Below are positions 30,208 through 38,320 of a stretch of 64,000 nucleotides of DNA, in pieces. This DNA comes from Nonomuraea angiospora. GTDB lineage: Bacteria > Actinomycetota > Actinomycetes > Streptosporangiales > Streptosporangiaceae. The translations under genes were made by a program, and so were the position numbers. The first letter of the stretch is position 1. Each line of letters opens with the position of its first letter. The DNA is taken from assembly GCF_014873145.1 (NCBI RefSeq), contig NZ_JADBEK010000001.1, positions 8,308,001 through 8,372,000 on the forward strand. The letters are read 5' to 3'. The notes under the pieces are model-generated. The model made no database searches. It was not told the origin of the DNA and was given only the letters and a program-made list of their open reading frames with translations.

Positions 30208-31404
30208 TCACTGCGACCAGTGCGAATAGGGCTCCCGCAACTGCGTCTCGAGGATCTCGGTCGCTGACTCCTTGGGCAGGATCGGGTCCTGGAACGACTC
30301 CTTCCAGGGGTTGTCGAACAGCCAGGAGAACGGCTCGTCCTTCTCCAGGCGGTCGAAGTACGTGCCCTGTTCGTCGTGATAAAGGTCGACGTATTCGACG
30401 TAGGCGATCTGGGGCAGCAGCAGCTCGGCGTCCGCGGGGATCAGGTCGTAGCAGACGCCCATGTTCTGGTTGAACTCGCGCAGATACTGGCGGGCGCGGT
30501 CGTCGTCCTCGTCGTCCTCGCCGCCGGCCCACTCCCACAGGTCGTCGATCTCGAAGTCGCCGACGGCCTTGGCGCAGTTTTCCTTGTATCGCCAGTAGAG
30601 CTCGCCGAACGTCAGGAGCACGTCGCCCGTCCGGCCCGCGTCGTAGGCGAGCGTCTTCGAGCTGGCGTGCAGCATCCTGAGCGCCTGCTGGCACAGCTCC
30701 GCCGCCTCGCTGCCCCACACCTGGGCCAACCCCTTCGAGTGCCCCTCGATCGCGGCCGCCGCGCCGGCCATCCGGCCGGCGAAGTCGTGGAGCACCACGC
30801 CGAGGTCCAGCAGGCGTTCCGGATGGCTCCGGTCGAAGAACTTCCTGATGCCGGCCGCGCTGTTGGCCGAGACGTCCTCCTCGCGCCACGGCTCGGTGTC
30901 GGACGGAGGCCGGGAGTGACCCGGATCCCGCTGGCCGTGGACGGCTTTCCGCAGCTTGTCCAGACGGCGGTGGAGGATGCCCTCGGCCGTGTCGTAGTTC
31001 ATGGCGGCGACGTACACCAGCTGGCCGAAGCCCTCGTACGACTCGTGGAACGCCTCTGACCGTTCCTTGAGGCCGGAGAACTTCCGGTTGAGCGCGGTCA
31101 TCATCTTGTCGGCGGACGTCCATGCGCCGTCCAGATCGGTGCGCATGACCGCGACGGGGGAGTAGGCGCCGAAGTCGGTCCCCCAGACGTAGTGCCCGAA
31201 GGCCGAGCTCGGCATGCGGTCCGAATGCGTGCCGTCGCTGACGGAGGTCTTCGCGCCGAGGGCGTCGATGACCATCTGCTTCGAGCGCTTCTTGAGCTCC
31301 GCCCGGTCGACGACTATCCCGCGCTCAGGCGATGGCCATGATCGGTCCAGCTCAAGCCCGTCGTGCCACTGCCGCCAGGGTTCGGAGCTCGGGGGGTCCT
31401 GCAT
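30208..31404 (-). CDS. Hypothetical protein with two WXG100-like helical segments
   Basis: I do not recognise this 398-residue protein by name. Two helix-rich segments resemble WXG100/ESX helical hairpins: WTSADKMMTALNRKFSGLKE at about 95-115 and EGHSKGLAQVWGSEAAELCQ near 220-240, the latter with a W-G-S turn. A stretch near 290-300 is almost wholly acidic (GGEDDEDDD). The C-terminus is rich in aromatic and acidic residues (FSWLFDNPWKESFQDP). It has no signal peptide. No ESX secretion genes are nearby. It is divergent from the small peptide gene at 31640 with 235 nt between starts. Secretion or toxin function is only a possibility. Confidence 0.55.
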   Translation of the reverse strand: MQDPPSSEPWRQWHDGLELDRSWPSPERGIVVDRAELKKRSKQMVIDALGAKTSVSDGTHSDRMPSSAFGHYVWGTDFGAYSPVAVMRTDLDGAWTSADKMMTALNRKFSGLKERSEAFHESYEGFGQLVYVAAMNYDTAEGILHRRLDKLRKAVHGQRDPGHSRPPSDTEPWREEDVSANSAAGIRKFFDRSHPERLLDLGVVLHDFAGRMAGAAAAIEGHSKGLAQVWGSEAAELCQQALRMLHASSKTLAYDAGRTGDVLLTFGELYWRYKENCAKAVGDFEIDDLWEWAGGEDDEDDDRARQYLREFNQNMGVCYDLIPADAELLLPQIAYVEYVDLYHDEQGTYFDRLEKDEPFSWLFDNPWKESFQDPILPKESATEILETQLREPYSHWSQ

Positions 31405-31639
31405 GCGCGTGTCCTTCCGGCGCCACGGGCCGATCGCGGCGGCCGGGCGCCGCCTACATACATGTTAGGCATGTCTGTAATCTTCCCGTCAAGATCGTGT
31501 AACCCCCGACTCGCCGGCTCTTCATCGTGGATCGCTCCAGGTGGCGAGGCGGTGCTGACGCAGGCGGTTTTCATGCGGAGATCATGCGCCCCGTGATCGA
31601 TCGTGGTCAGTGACGACATTCGCGCTACGGAGGTTACGC

Positions 31640-31726
31640 ATGAAGCACATCCGACACGCAGCCGTCCGCCTCGTGGGCCGGGTCCGCATGGGAGGCATGT
31701 ACACCTACTGGAACTTCTTCAACTAA
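31640..31726 (+). CDS. Probable RiPP precursor peptide for the adjacent P450
   Basis: A 28-codon gene with a proper ribosome site (GGAGG at 31629-31633, 6 nt before the ATG) lies 12 nt upstream of a P450 gene. Residues 1-16 are basic (four Arg, two His, one Lys), a leader-like segment. They are followed by Met-Gly-Gly-Met and the aromatic tail YTYWNFFN (residues 21-28: Tyr21, Tyr23, Trp24, Phe26, Phe27). Short precursors ending in aromatic cores next to one P450 define biarylitide, cittilin and atropopeptide (tryptorubin) clusters, where the P450 makes C-C, C-N or C-O links between side chains. The core could start after Gly19 or Met20. No protease or exporter is adjacent. Call by context; I do not recognise the exact sequence. 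Confidence 0.75.
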   Translation: MKHIRHAAVRLVGRVRMGGMYTYWNFFN

Positions 31727-31738
31727 GAGGGCCGACGA

Positions 31739-33037
31739 GTGACGCATGCACCTGGTTCGGAGCGGCCCCCCGGGCCCCGAGGGCACTGGTTGTTCGGCAA
31801 CACCGAGGAGTACGACCAGGACAGGAACGGCTTCCTGGAGCGGTGTCACCGTGAATACGGGGACGTCTTCTCGTTCGACGCCCGCACCATCGTGGTGTCC
31901 TCACCGGATCAGGTGCATGCGTTGCTCACCAGGACCAACAGAGACTTCCTGGCCGAGAATTCGCCGCTGGCGGGAAGCGTGGACACCGAGCGGATGGCGG
32001 CCGACGCCGAGCTGTGGACGACGACCCGCCGCGCGGGCTGGCAGGGGCTGCACCGGAGGGTGGCGCAGGCGCACGCCGAACGGCTGCGGGAGATCTTCCT
32101 CAAGACCGTCGGTGACGGGGAGATTGACGTGCTCGCCACGATGGCCGACTTCTCCGGCCGGGCGACCGCCGACTTCTGCCTGAGCGCGGACGCGGCAGGC
32201 GTCCCGGAGACGCTGGCCGAGAACGTCGCCGCCATCGACCCCCTGTCGCGCGACTCCCTGCAGCTGCCGCCGTGGTGGCCGTCGCGCAAGGTGCGGCGCT
32301 TCGCCCGCTCCCGCAAGCGGCTCCTGGCGCTCATGACCGACATCGTGCGCCGCCGCCGGTCGGCCGGGGACTCCGCCGCCGCGCAGGATCTCCTCGGCGT
32401 GCTCCTCGCCCCGGGCGATCAGCAGCTGTCCGACCTGCAGATCGAGCGGTTCCTGCGCGGGATCATGCTGGCCGCGCTGGGCGTCCCGGCCGCCGCGCTC
32501 ACCTGGATCGTGTACGAGCTCAGCACCCGGCCCGACGTGCTGGCCCGGCTGGAGGCCGAGGCCGCGTCGGCCGGCGAGGTCCCGGTCATGGGGGACCTGC
32601 CGTACACCGAGGCGTTCGTCAAGGAGGTGCTCAGGCTCTGGCCGCCGACCTGGCTGATCGGCAGGACCGTACGTCACGGGACCGAGCTCGACGGGTGGCG
32701 TCTCAAGGCGGGGGATCAGGTGCTGTTCAGCCTGTACCGGCTGCATCGCGACCCGCGCTGGTGGTCCGACCCGGACCGGCTGGTGCCGGAACGGTGGCTG
32801 GAGCCCCACGTCGCGCCCGTCAGGCACACCTATCTGCCCTTCGGCGCCGGGCCGAGGGTGTGCGTGGGGACCCAGCTCGGCATGATGCAGCTGACCCTGG
32901 CGACGGCCTGGCTGGTCAGCGGCATGAGCCTGGCGCGGACGCGGGAGACGGAGATGGTGCCCGACTTCAGCGGTCTGCTGGTGCCGCGTGACCTGAGGGT
33001 CCGGCTGGAGCGGAAGGCGGTGCGGCAAGGCGCCTGA
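31739..33037 (+). CDS. Cytochrome P450, probable peptide side-chain cross-linking enzyme
   Basis: The 432-residue P450 starts at a GTG 12 nt behind the peptide gene. The haem loop FGAGPRVCVG puts the thiolate ligand at Cys375; the K-helix ExxR pair is Glu296/Arg299 (KEVLRLWPP); the PERW segment follows. The I-helix reads ALGVPAAALTW (residues 246-256), so the usual acid-threonine pair for oxygen activation is missing, as in some P450s that do one-electron coupling chemistry instead of hydroxylation. The N-terminus lacks a membrane anchor, so it is soluble. Its partner gene suggests aryl-aryl or aryl-amide cross-linking of the MYTYWNFFN tail. The 3' end overlaps the convergent SARP gene by 71 nt. 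The P450 call is certain; the substrate is inferred. Confidence 0.93.
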   Translation: MTHAPGSERPPGPRGHWLFGNTEEYDQDRNGFLERCHREYGDVFSFDARTIVVSSPDQVHALLTRTNRDFLAENSPLAGSVDTERMAADAELWTTTRRAGWQGLHRRVAQAHAERLREIFLKTVGDGEIDVLATMADFSGRATADFCLSADAAGVPETLAENVAAIDPLSRDSLQLPPWWPSRKVRRFARSRKRLLALMTDIVRRRRSAGDSAAAQDLLGVLLAPGDQQLSDLQIERFLRGIMLAALGVPAAALTWIVYELSTRPDVLARLEAEAASAGEVPVMGDLPYTEAFVKEVLRLWPPTWLIGRTVRHGTELDGWRLKAGDQVLFSLYRLHRDPRWWSDPDRLVPERWLEPHVAPVRHTYLPFGAGPRVCVGTQLGMMQLTLATAWLVSGMSLARTRETEMVPDFSGLLVPRDLRVRLERKAVRQGA

Positions 33038-35831
33038 GCTTCTCCTGGACGTTGCCGGCTTCGAGCGCGCGGTGCTGCTTGTGGTAGAGATCGAGCGCCC
33101 GCTGCCAGGCGTCGCGGGCGGCGGCGGGCCGGCCCGTCTCGTGGTGGAGGTCGCCGATGCGGACGAGGGTGTCGGCGCCCTGGTAGGCGTTGCCGAGCTG
33201 CTCGCGCAGGTCGAGGCACCGGTCGTAGTAGCCGAGCGCCTCATCATGCTGCCCCGTCCGGTGGGCGATGTAGCCGAGGCTGTCGAGGGTGGCGGATTCG
33301 CCGTTCAGGTCCTCGTGCTTCTGGAACAGCTCCAGAGCCTGCTCGCAGTACGACCGCGCCTGCGGGTGACGGCCCAGCTTGGCGTGGCACCAGCCGGCGG
33401 CGCTGAGCGCGTTGGCCTCCCAGAGGGGGTCCCGGAGCTCGCGCTGCAGGCGCAGGGCGTTCTCGACGTGCGGGAGCGCGCGCTCGGGCGCGCCCAGCTC
33501 CAGCCAGCAGAACCCGAGCGTGTGGCTGGTGTGCGCCTGCCCGGCGAGGTCCTCCTCCTGCTCGAACAGCTTGAACGCGAGCAGCAGGTGCTCCAGGCCG
33601 TCGTCGGCCCGGGAGTCCTGCGCGTAGGCGTACCCCAGGTACCAATGGGCGAAGGCCCGGGGGACCGGCCGCCCCAGCCGCTCGGCGGCGGCCAGGGCCG
33701 TCTCCCAGGACTGGATACGCAGCTCGTGCTGGCACCGCTTGTGGTACGTGTCCATGGCCCACGCCAGCCGCCAGACGGCCGCGTCCAGGCCCAGCCTTTC
33801 GGCGTGCCGCTGAACGGCGATGAGGCTGGACTGCTCGTCCTCGAACCACGCCCAGGCCGACGCCGCGTCCTCGAACTCCTCCCGCCCGGCCTCGCCGGAG
33901 ATCCGCCCGGCCTCGCCGGAGATCCGCGCGGCGAAGGGACGGTTGGGGTTGAGCAGCCGGTCGCCGGCGCACGCGGTGACCACGTAGGCGTCGACCAGGC
34001 GGGTCAGCGCCTCCACCCGCTCCTGCTCGGGCAGATCGGACTGCGCGCGTTCGGCGGAGTAGAGGCGGACCAGGTCATGCGTGCGGTAGTGCCCGGGGCG
34101 GTGCTGCTGGATCAGGTTGGCGGCTTCGAGGCGCCGCAGCGACACCCTGGTGCGGGAGTCGGGCAGGCCGGCGAGCGCGGCGGCCGACCGCAGGCTGATG
34201 TCCGGCCACGGCGCCAGTCCCAGCAGCGCGAACAGCCGGGCGGTGCCGGGGTGGAGTGCCTCGTACGAGGACTTGAACGCGGCCCGCAGGTCCGCGTTCA
34301 GGTCACCGGTCTGCAGGGCGTCGAGGCGGGTGGCGGGGCTGCTCAGCTCCTCGGCGAGGACCGACAGGGGAAAGCCGGGGTGCATGGCCGCGCGCGCGGA
34401 GAGCACGCTGATCGCCAGGGGGAGGCCGCCGCTGTGCTCGACGAGGGCGGCCGCGCTGTCGGGGTCCGCGCCGAGCCTCGACTCGCCCAGGTGCCGGCCG
34501 AGCAGGCGGCGCGTCTCGGCGGGCGTGAGGGCGTCCAGGCCGATCAGGCTCGCGCCGCGGGTGGCGTTCAGGCCCGGGAGGCGGTTGCGGCTGGTGACCA
34601 CGACGACGCAGCCGGGGCTGCCGGGCAGCAGCGGCTCGACCTGGGCCACGTCGCGGGCGTTGTCGAGGACGACGAGCAGGCGGCGGTCGGCGACCAGCGA
34701 CCGGTAGAGCCCGGCCTGGGCCTCCTCCCCGGCCGGGACGGCCGCCGCCGGGACACCGAGGGAGCCGAGGAAATGGCGCAGCGCCACATGGGCCGGCAGG
34801 GGGTCGCTGCCCGGGTCGAACCCGTGGAGGTTGACGTAGAGCTGGCCGTCGGGGAAGAGGTCGATGGTGTCGTGGGCCCAGTGCAGGGCCAGCGAGGTCT
34901 TCCCCATTCCCCCGGTGGCGCTGATCGCGGCGATGGCCACGCTGTTCCTGGTCCGGTCGCGGGCGAGGCGGTCCAGCTCGGCGCGCTCGCGCTCGCGGCC
35001 GACGAAGTGCGGTGGCGGGGCGGGTAGCTGCCGGGGGATCGGCGAGGCCGCCGGACGCGGCTGGGGTTCGGGCGTGCTGTCGGAGGTGAGGATCCGCTGG
35101 TGGAGCTGTTGCAGCCCGTTTTCGGGCTCCAGCCCCAGCTCCTCGGTGATCCGTTCGCGCAGTCTCCGGTAGACCGCCAGGGCGTCGGCGCGCCTGCCGC
35201 TGCGGTGCAGCGCGAGCATGAGCTGGCCGTGTGCCGACTCGCGCAGGGGATGGTCCGCGACGACCGCGGTCAGCTCGGTGACGGCTTCGGCGTGCCTGCC
35301 CGCCGCGAGCATGGCCGAGCCCCGCTCCTCCACCGCTTCCAGCCGCAGCTCCTCCAGCCTGGCCACTTCCGCCTGGACGAAGGAGCCGTCGATCCCCACC
35401 AGCGGCGCCCCGTGCCAGAGGCTCAGCGCCTCGTCGTAGCGGGTCACCGCGGTCTCCGGGTCGCCCGCGGCCGCCGCCTTGCGGGCCCGCGCCACCCCGT
35501 CGAGGAACCTGGACAGGTCGAGCTGGCCGGGTGCCAGCCGCACGACGTACCCGGGCCGCTGCGTGCGGATCAGCTCGTCCCCCGCGGCGGCGCACGTCTT
35601 CCTGAGGTCGGAGATCAGCATCCTGACGCGCGAGGAAGGGGAACTCGGCAGCGGTTCGCCCCACAGCGACTCCGCCAGCCGCTGGACCGACACCACGCGG
35701 TTGGCGCTCAGCAGCAGGATCGTCAGCAACGCCCCCTGCTTGCCGGTCAGGACGACGGATCCGCTCCCGGTCTGGAGCTCCACCGGTCCGAGAAGGCGGA
35801 ACCTGGCCCGCGTAAGACCTTCAGCACTCAC
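32967..35831 (-). CDS. SARP-type transcriptional regulator with NB-ARC and TPR domains (AfsR-like)
   Basis: This 954-residue regulator has an N-terminal OmpR-type winged helix (FRLLGPVELQTGSGSVVLTG, then LAESLWGEPLPSSPSSRVRM), a bacterial transcriptional activator domain to about residue 240, an NB-ARC ATPase with Walker A ATGGMGKTSLAL near residue 305 and Walker B LLVVLDNARD, and C-terminal tetratricopeptide repeats from about 650 on. The start is the GTG at 35831, which has GGGAGG 7 nt upstream; an in-frame ATG 72 nt earlier is less likely. SARPs activate antibiotic-type pathways. It faces the P450 gene and overlaps it by 71 nt, so it is a candidate regulator of the peptide cluster, but a global role as in AfsR is possible. 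Residues near 645 show an exact GEAGRISGEAGR duplication. Confidence 0.93.
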   Translation of the reverse strand: MSAEGLTRARFRLLGPVELQTGSGSVVLTGKQGALLTILLLSANRVVSVQRLAESLWGEPLPSSPSSRVRMLISDLRKTCAAAGDELIRTQRPGYVVRLAPGQLDLSRFLDGVARARKAAAAGDPETAVTRYDEALSLWHGAPLVGIDGSFVQAEVARLEELRLEAVEERGSAMLAAGRHAEAVTELTAVVADHPLRESAHGQLMLALHRSGRRADALAVYRRLRERITEELGLEPENGLQQLHQRILTSDSTPEPQPRPAASPIPRQLPAPPPHFVGRERERAELDRLARDRTRNSVAIAAISATGGMGKTSLALHWAHDTIDLFPDGQLYVNLHGFDPGSDPLPAHVALRHFLGSLGVPAAAVPAGEEAQAGLYRSLVADRRLLVVLDNARDVAQVEPLLPGSPGCVVVVTSRNRLPGLNATRGASLIGLDALTPAETRRLLGRHLGESRLGADPDSAAALVEHSGGLPLAISVLSARAAMHPGFPLSVLAEELSSPATRLDALQTGDLNADLRAAFKSSYEALHPGTARLFALLGLAPWPDISLRSAAALAGLPDSRTRVSLRRLEAANLIQQHRPGHYRTHDLVRLYSAERAQSDLPEQERVEALTRLVDAYVVTACAGDRLLNPNRPFAARISGEAGRISGEAGREEFEDAASAWAWFEDEQSSLIAVQRHAERLGLDAAVWRLAWAMDTYHKRCQHELRIQSWETALAAAERLGRPVPRAFAHWYLGYAYAQDSRADDGLEHLLLAFKLFEQEEDLAGQAHTSHTLGFCWLELGAPERALPHVENALRLQRELRDPLWEANALSAAGWCHAKLGRHPQARSYCEQALELFQKHEDLNGESATLDSLGYIAHRTGQHDEALGYYDRCLDLREQLGNAYQGADTLVRIGDLHHETGRPAAARDAWQRALDLYHKQHRALEAGNVQEKLRRLAAPPSAPAGPSGHAAPADR

Positions 35832-36078
35832 CGGCGACCTCCCGCGGAACCAGCTCCCCGAGGTGAGGATAGTCGAGGCTTGATCACCGCGCCGGATTCG
35901 CATTTCGCAATTGGCGAGGCGCGGCTGCCGCCGGACCTGCCGTGTTTACTTCGCTGTCATCCGGATCTTTCATTATGAAATGAGTACGGCGCAGGCCGAT
36001 GCCGGCCGCTGAATCACCGTCCAACCATGAAACCACAGGTGGACAGGGGGATTCGGGCGGCAGAAAACGGAGGTATGC

Positions 36079-36498
36079 ATGGACGTGCGGCTCGACCATC
36101 TCGTCTGCTGGGTCTCCGACCAGCTCGATTCCCTGCATTTCTACGAGCAGGTTATCGGCCTGCCCGGGGTGCGGGCCGAGGAGTTTCGCGAGGGAAAGGC
36201 GGCGTTTCCGAGTGTACGGGTCTCGGCCGAGACCATCCTCGACCTGATGGCGTACGAGGCCTCCATGGGGGTGGACGAGGGCACCGGGGTCAAGGGCAGC
36301 ACCGGGCATCCGATCAACCACTTCTGCCTGGCCGTCGGAAAGGAGGATTTCGACGAGCTGCAGGTCCGGCTGAAGCGGCACGGGGTCGAGATCACGGGCT
36401 CCGGCGTCAACTCCTTCGGCGCCCAGGGCATCGCCCCCGAGACGATGTTCTTCCCCGACCCTGACGGCAACGTCGTGGAGGTGCGCTACTACGAGTGA
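36079..36498 (+). CDS. VOC superfamily (glyoxalase/dioxygenase fold) protein
   Basis: The 139-residue protein has the paired beta-alpha-beta-beta-beta modules of the vicinal-oxygen-chelate fold. Likely metal ligands are the His in LDHLVCWV near the start, the His in INHFCLAV in the middle and the Glu in VVEVRYYE at the end. Such proteins can be lyases, dioxygenases or resistance proteins. The ATG follows GGAGGT. It overlaps the convergent TetR gene by 10 nt. No cluster link is evident. Confidence 0.82.
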   Translation: MDVRLDHLVCWVSDQLDSLHFYEQVIGLPGVRAEEFREGKAAFPSVRVSAETILDLMAYEASMGVDEGTGVKGSTGHPINHFCLAVGKEDFDELQVRLKRHGVEITGSGVNSFGAQGIAPETMFFPDPDGNVVEVRYYE

Positions 36499-37121
36499 CG
36501 GCGCAGCTTGGCCCGGGCGGCGCGGCGTACGAGGGGGCCCATGTCCTCCAGGGCCGCCACCAGGCCCGCCAGGCTCTCCAGGGCGTCGAACGCCTGGTTC
36601 GCGCCGTCCGGGTCCACTCCTTCGTAGAGCTCCAGGCCCACGAACGCCGCCGCCGTGGCCTTGGCCAGGCCCGTCACGTCCACGAACTCCGCCAGCGGCG
36701 ACCTGGCCAGCACCCTCCCCAGCGCCTGCTCGACCTCCTCGATCCACAGGTTGAGGCCGGTGGCGGTGGCCGGTGCGAGCTTGGGGTCGGTCTGGCCGCC
36801 CGCGAGGACCTGGGCGAGGGCGGCGACGGTGCCTTCCGCCCGTTCCTCCGCGTGCAGCGCGCGGCCGAGGTCGAGGAGCTCGCGGAGGGTGGTGACGGCG
36901 GCGAAGCGGGCGCGGTAGAGGGCGACGCGCTGCCGGGAGCCGTGCTCGACGGCGTCCGCGAGGAGCTGGTCGACGCTGCCGAAGTGGTAGAAGACGAGGG
37001 CCTGGTTGACCCCCGCCGCCGCGGCGATCGTCCGGGCGGAGACGCCGGCGATGCCGTGCTCCTTGAGCGTCTCCAGCGCGGCTTCGAGCAGTTTGGTACG
37101 TGTGTCGGCCACCGGTCTCAC
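36489..37121 (-). CDS. TetR family transcriptional regulator
   Basis: This is a dimeric repressor of about 210 residues. The N-terminal helix-turn-helix is clear: TRTKLLEAALETLKEHGIAG, then ARTIAAAAGVNQALVFYHFG. The C-terminal ligand domain is helical and unassigned. I chose the GTG at 37121 (MRPVADTRTKLLE); a GTG at 37112 fits too, while the ATG at 37172 would leave only 8 nt to the divergent gene. It probably controls the divergent MmcQ/YjbR-like gene or itself. Confidence 0.87.
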   Translation of the reverse strand: MRPVADTRTKLLEAALETLKEHGIAGVSARTIAAAAGVNQALVFYHFGSVDQLLADAVEHGSRQRVALYRARFAAVTTLRELLDLGRALHAEERAEGTVAALAQVLAGGQTDPKLAPATATGLNLWIEEVEQALGRVLARSPLAEFVDVTGLAKATAAAFVGLELYEGVDPDGANQAFDALESLAGLVAALEDMGPLVRRAARAKLRRHS

Positions 37122-37180
37122 GTTAGCGGGCTCCGGCGTCGCTGCCGGAACTGTCGGTCGGGTCTGGTACACAGGCGGGC

Positions 37181-37546
37181 ATGGGTGTGAGCGTCGATGA
37201 GTTCCTCCAGTTGCTGGACGAGTTGCCCGGGGTCCACATGAGCCACGGTGGCGAGTGGATCGGGCTCAAGGTCCGCGACAAGGGCTTCGGCTACCTGTGG
37301 GAGGCGACCGAGACCGTCGGGCTCAAGGCCACGATCGAGGAGCAGATCGCGCTGGTGGCCGAGCGGCCCGACGTGTTCGAGGTGCAGTTCACGGCCGGGC
37401 GGTTCGGCTGGGTGGTCGTGCACCTCGACAAGATCGACTCTGACGAGCTGTTCGAGCTGGTGGCCGAGGCCTGGTGCCTGACCGCGCCGAAGGCGATGGT
37501 GGCCGAGTTCGAGGCCGCGCATCAAATCGGGCAGGGCGCGTTATAG
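37181..37546 (+). CDS. MmcQ/YjbR-like protein
   Basis: This 121-residue protein resembles the MmcQ/YjbR fold, a small alpha-beta domain with DNA-binding-like topology and no agreed function. The supporting segments are FEVQFTAGRFGWVVVHLDKI followed by DSDELFELVAEAWCLTAPKAM, where the family's W-x-x-V strand and the final helix pair are recognisable. It diverges from the TetR gene with about 60 nt between starts and ends 26 nt before the acetyltransferase, with which it may be co-transcribed. Confidence 0.7.
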   Translation: MGVSVDEFLQLLDELPGVHMSHGGEWIGLKVRDKGFGYLWEATETVGLKATIEEQIALVAERPDVFEVQFTAGRFGWVVVHLDKIDSDELFELVAEAWCLTAPKAMVAEFEAAHQIGQGAL

Positions 37547-37572
37547 GTGCATTCCGGGTAATCTCGGGCATT

Positions 37573-38085
37573 GTGGGCGCTGTGCACGTGCGGTTGCGGG
37601 AGTGGCGCGCGGACGACGCGCCGGTCGTGCTGAGGGCCTTCCGGGCGCCGGACCTCCGGACCCAGGCGTCCTGGCCCGTCGTCACGCTCAAGGACGCCTC
37701 CGGGTGGATCGCCGCCTGGCGCGGGGTGGGCCACGCGTTCGCCATCACGATCGAGGGCCCCGAGGGCGAGCAGGTGGTCGGAAACGTCGCGGTGTCCCGC
37801 CTCGACGACCACGACAGCGGCTGGGTGTCCTACTGGGTCGTGCCCGAGGCCAGGGGTCGGGGCATCGCCGCGGCGGCCACCGGGGAGCTGGCCCGGTGGG
37901 CGTTCGGCGAGCTGGGGCTCTGCCGGCTGGAGCTGGAGCATCACGTCGACAACCCGGCGTCGTGCCGGGTCGCCGCGAAGGCCGGGTTCCGGCCGGAGGG
38001 CGTCCAGCGCGGCGAACGCCAGGAGGTGGAACGCCACGTCCGCCTGGCGACCGACCCCCCGATCGCCGCCTTCCCGGCCCCGTGA
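37573..38085 (+). CDS. GNAT family acetyltransferase (RimJ/RimL-like)
   Basis: The 170-residue enzyme has the family layout: VRLREWRADDAPVVLRAFRA at the start, the acetyl-CoA loop VPEARGRGIAAAATGELARW near residues 93-112, then LELEHHVDNPASCRVAAKAGFRPEG, which is typical of RimJ/RimL-type N-terminal acetyltransferases. I chose the GTG at 37573; GTG 37582 is possible and the frame is open further upstream inside the previous gene. The last nine codons (PPIAAFPAP) form the first unit of a 35-bp tandem repeat that continues 165 nt past the stop. Confidence 0.85.
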   Translation: MGAVHVRLREWRADDAPVVLRAFRAPDLRTQASWPVVTLKDASGWIAAWRGVGHAFAITIEGPEGEQVVGNVAVSRLDDHDSGWVSYWVVPEARGRGIAAAATGELARWAFGELGLCRLELEHHVDNPASCRVAAKAGFRPEGVQRGERQEVERHVRLATDPPIAAFPAP

Positions 38086-38250
38086 CCGGCCCCCCGATCG
38101 CCGCCTTCCCGGCCCCGTGACCGGCCCCCCGATCGCCGCCTTCCCGGCCCCGTGACCGGCCCCCCGATCGCCGCCTTCCCGGCCCCGTGACCGGCCCCCC
38201 GATCGCCACCTTCCCGGCCCCGTGACCGGCCCGCCGATCGCCGTCTTCCT
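38051..38250. repeat. 35-bp tandem repeat, about 5.5 copies
   Basis: Units begin with GATCGCC at 38061, 38096, 38131, 38166, 38201 and 38236, an exact 35-bp period. The middle copies are identical; the fifth has one change and the sixth decays after about 15 nt. The first copy is the coding end of the acetyltransferase gene and the rest is non-coding, so the array grew from the gene's own 3' end. A 35-bp period would shift frame each unit. Confidence 0.9.
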
Positions 38251-38320
38251 CGCTGCTCGGTGACCGTCACGCACAGCTGACCCGTGGCCACGTACCGCCC
38301 CGCTGATCTACCCTTTCTTG

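Noticed and set aside
31603..31854. Alternative frame over the precursor peptide region
   Set aside because: It has no ribosome site and runs into the P450 start region in the wrong frame. The 28-codon frame at 31640 has GGAGG at the right distance.
35832..35903. SARP start at the upstream ATG (35903)
   Set aside because: The GTG at 35831 has a good GGGAGG site and gives the usual short N-terminus before FRLLGPVEL; the extra 24 residues are atypical.
38051..38250. CRISPR array
   Set aside because: The 35-bp units are contiguous with no spacers and the first unit is coding sequence of the neighbouring gene; no cas genes are near.
37522..38291. Minus-strand repeat proteins (RSRGREGGDRG-type) across the tandem array
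   Set aside because: They arise only from the minisatellite and the antisense of the acetyltransferase gene; no ribosome site.
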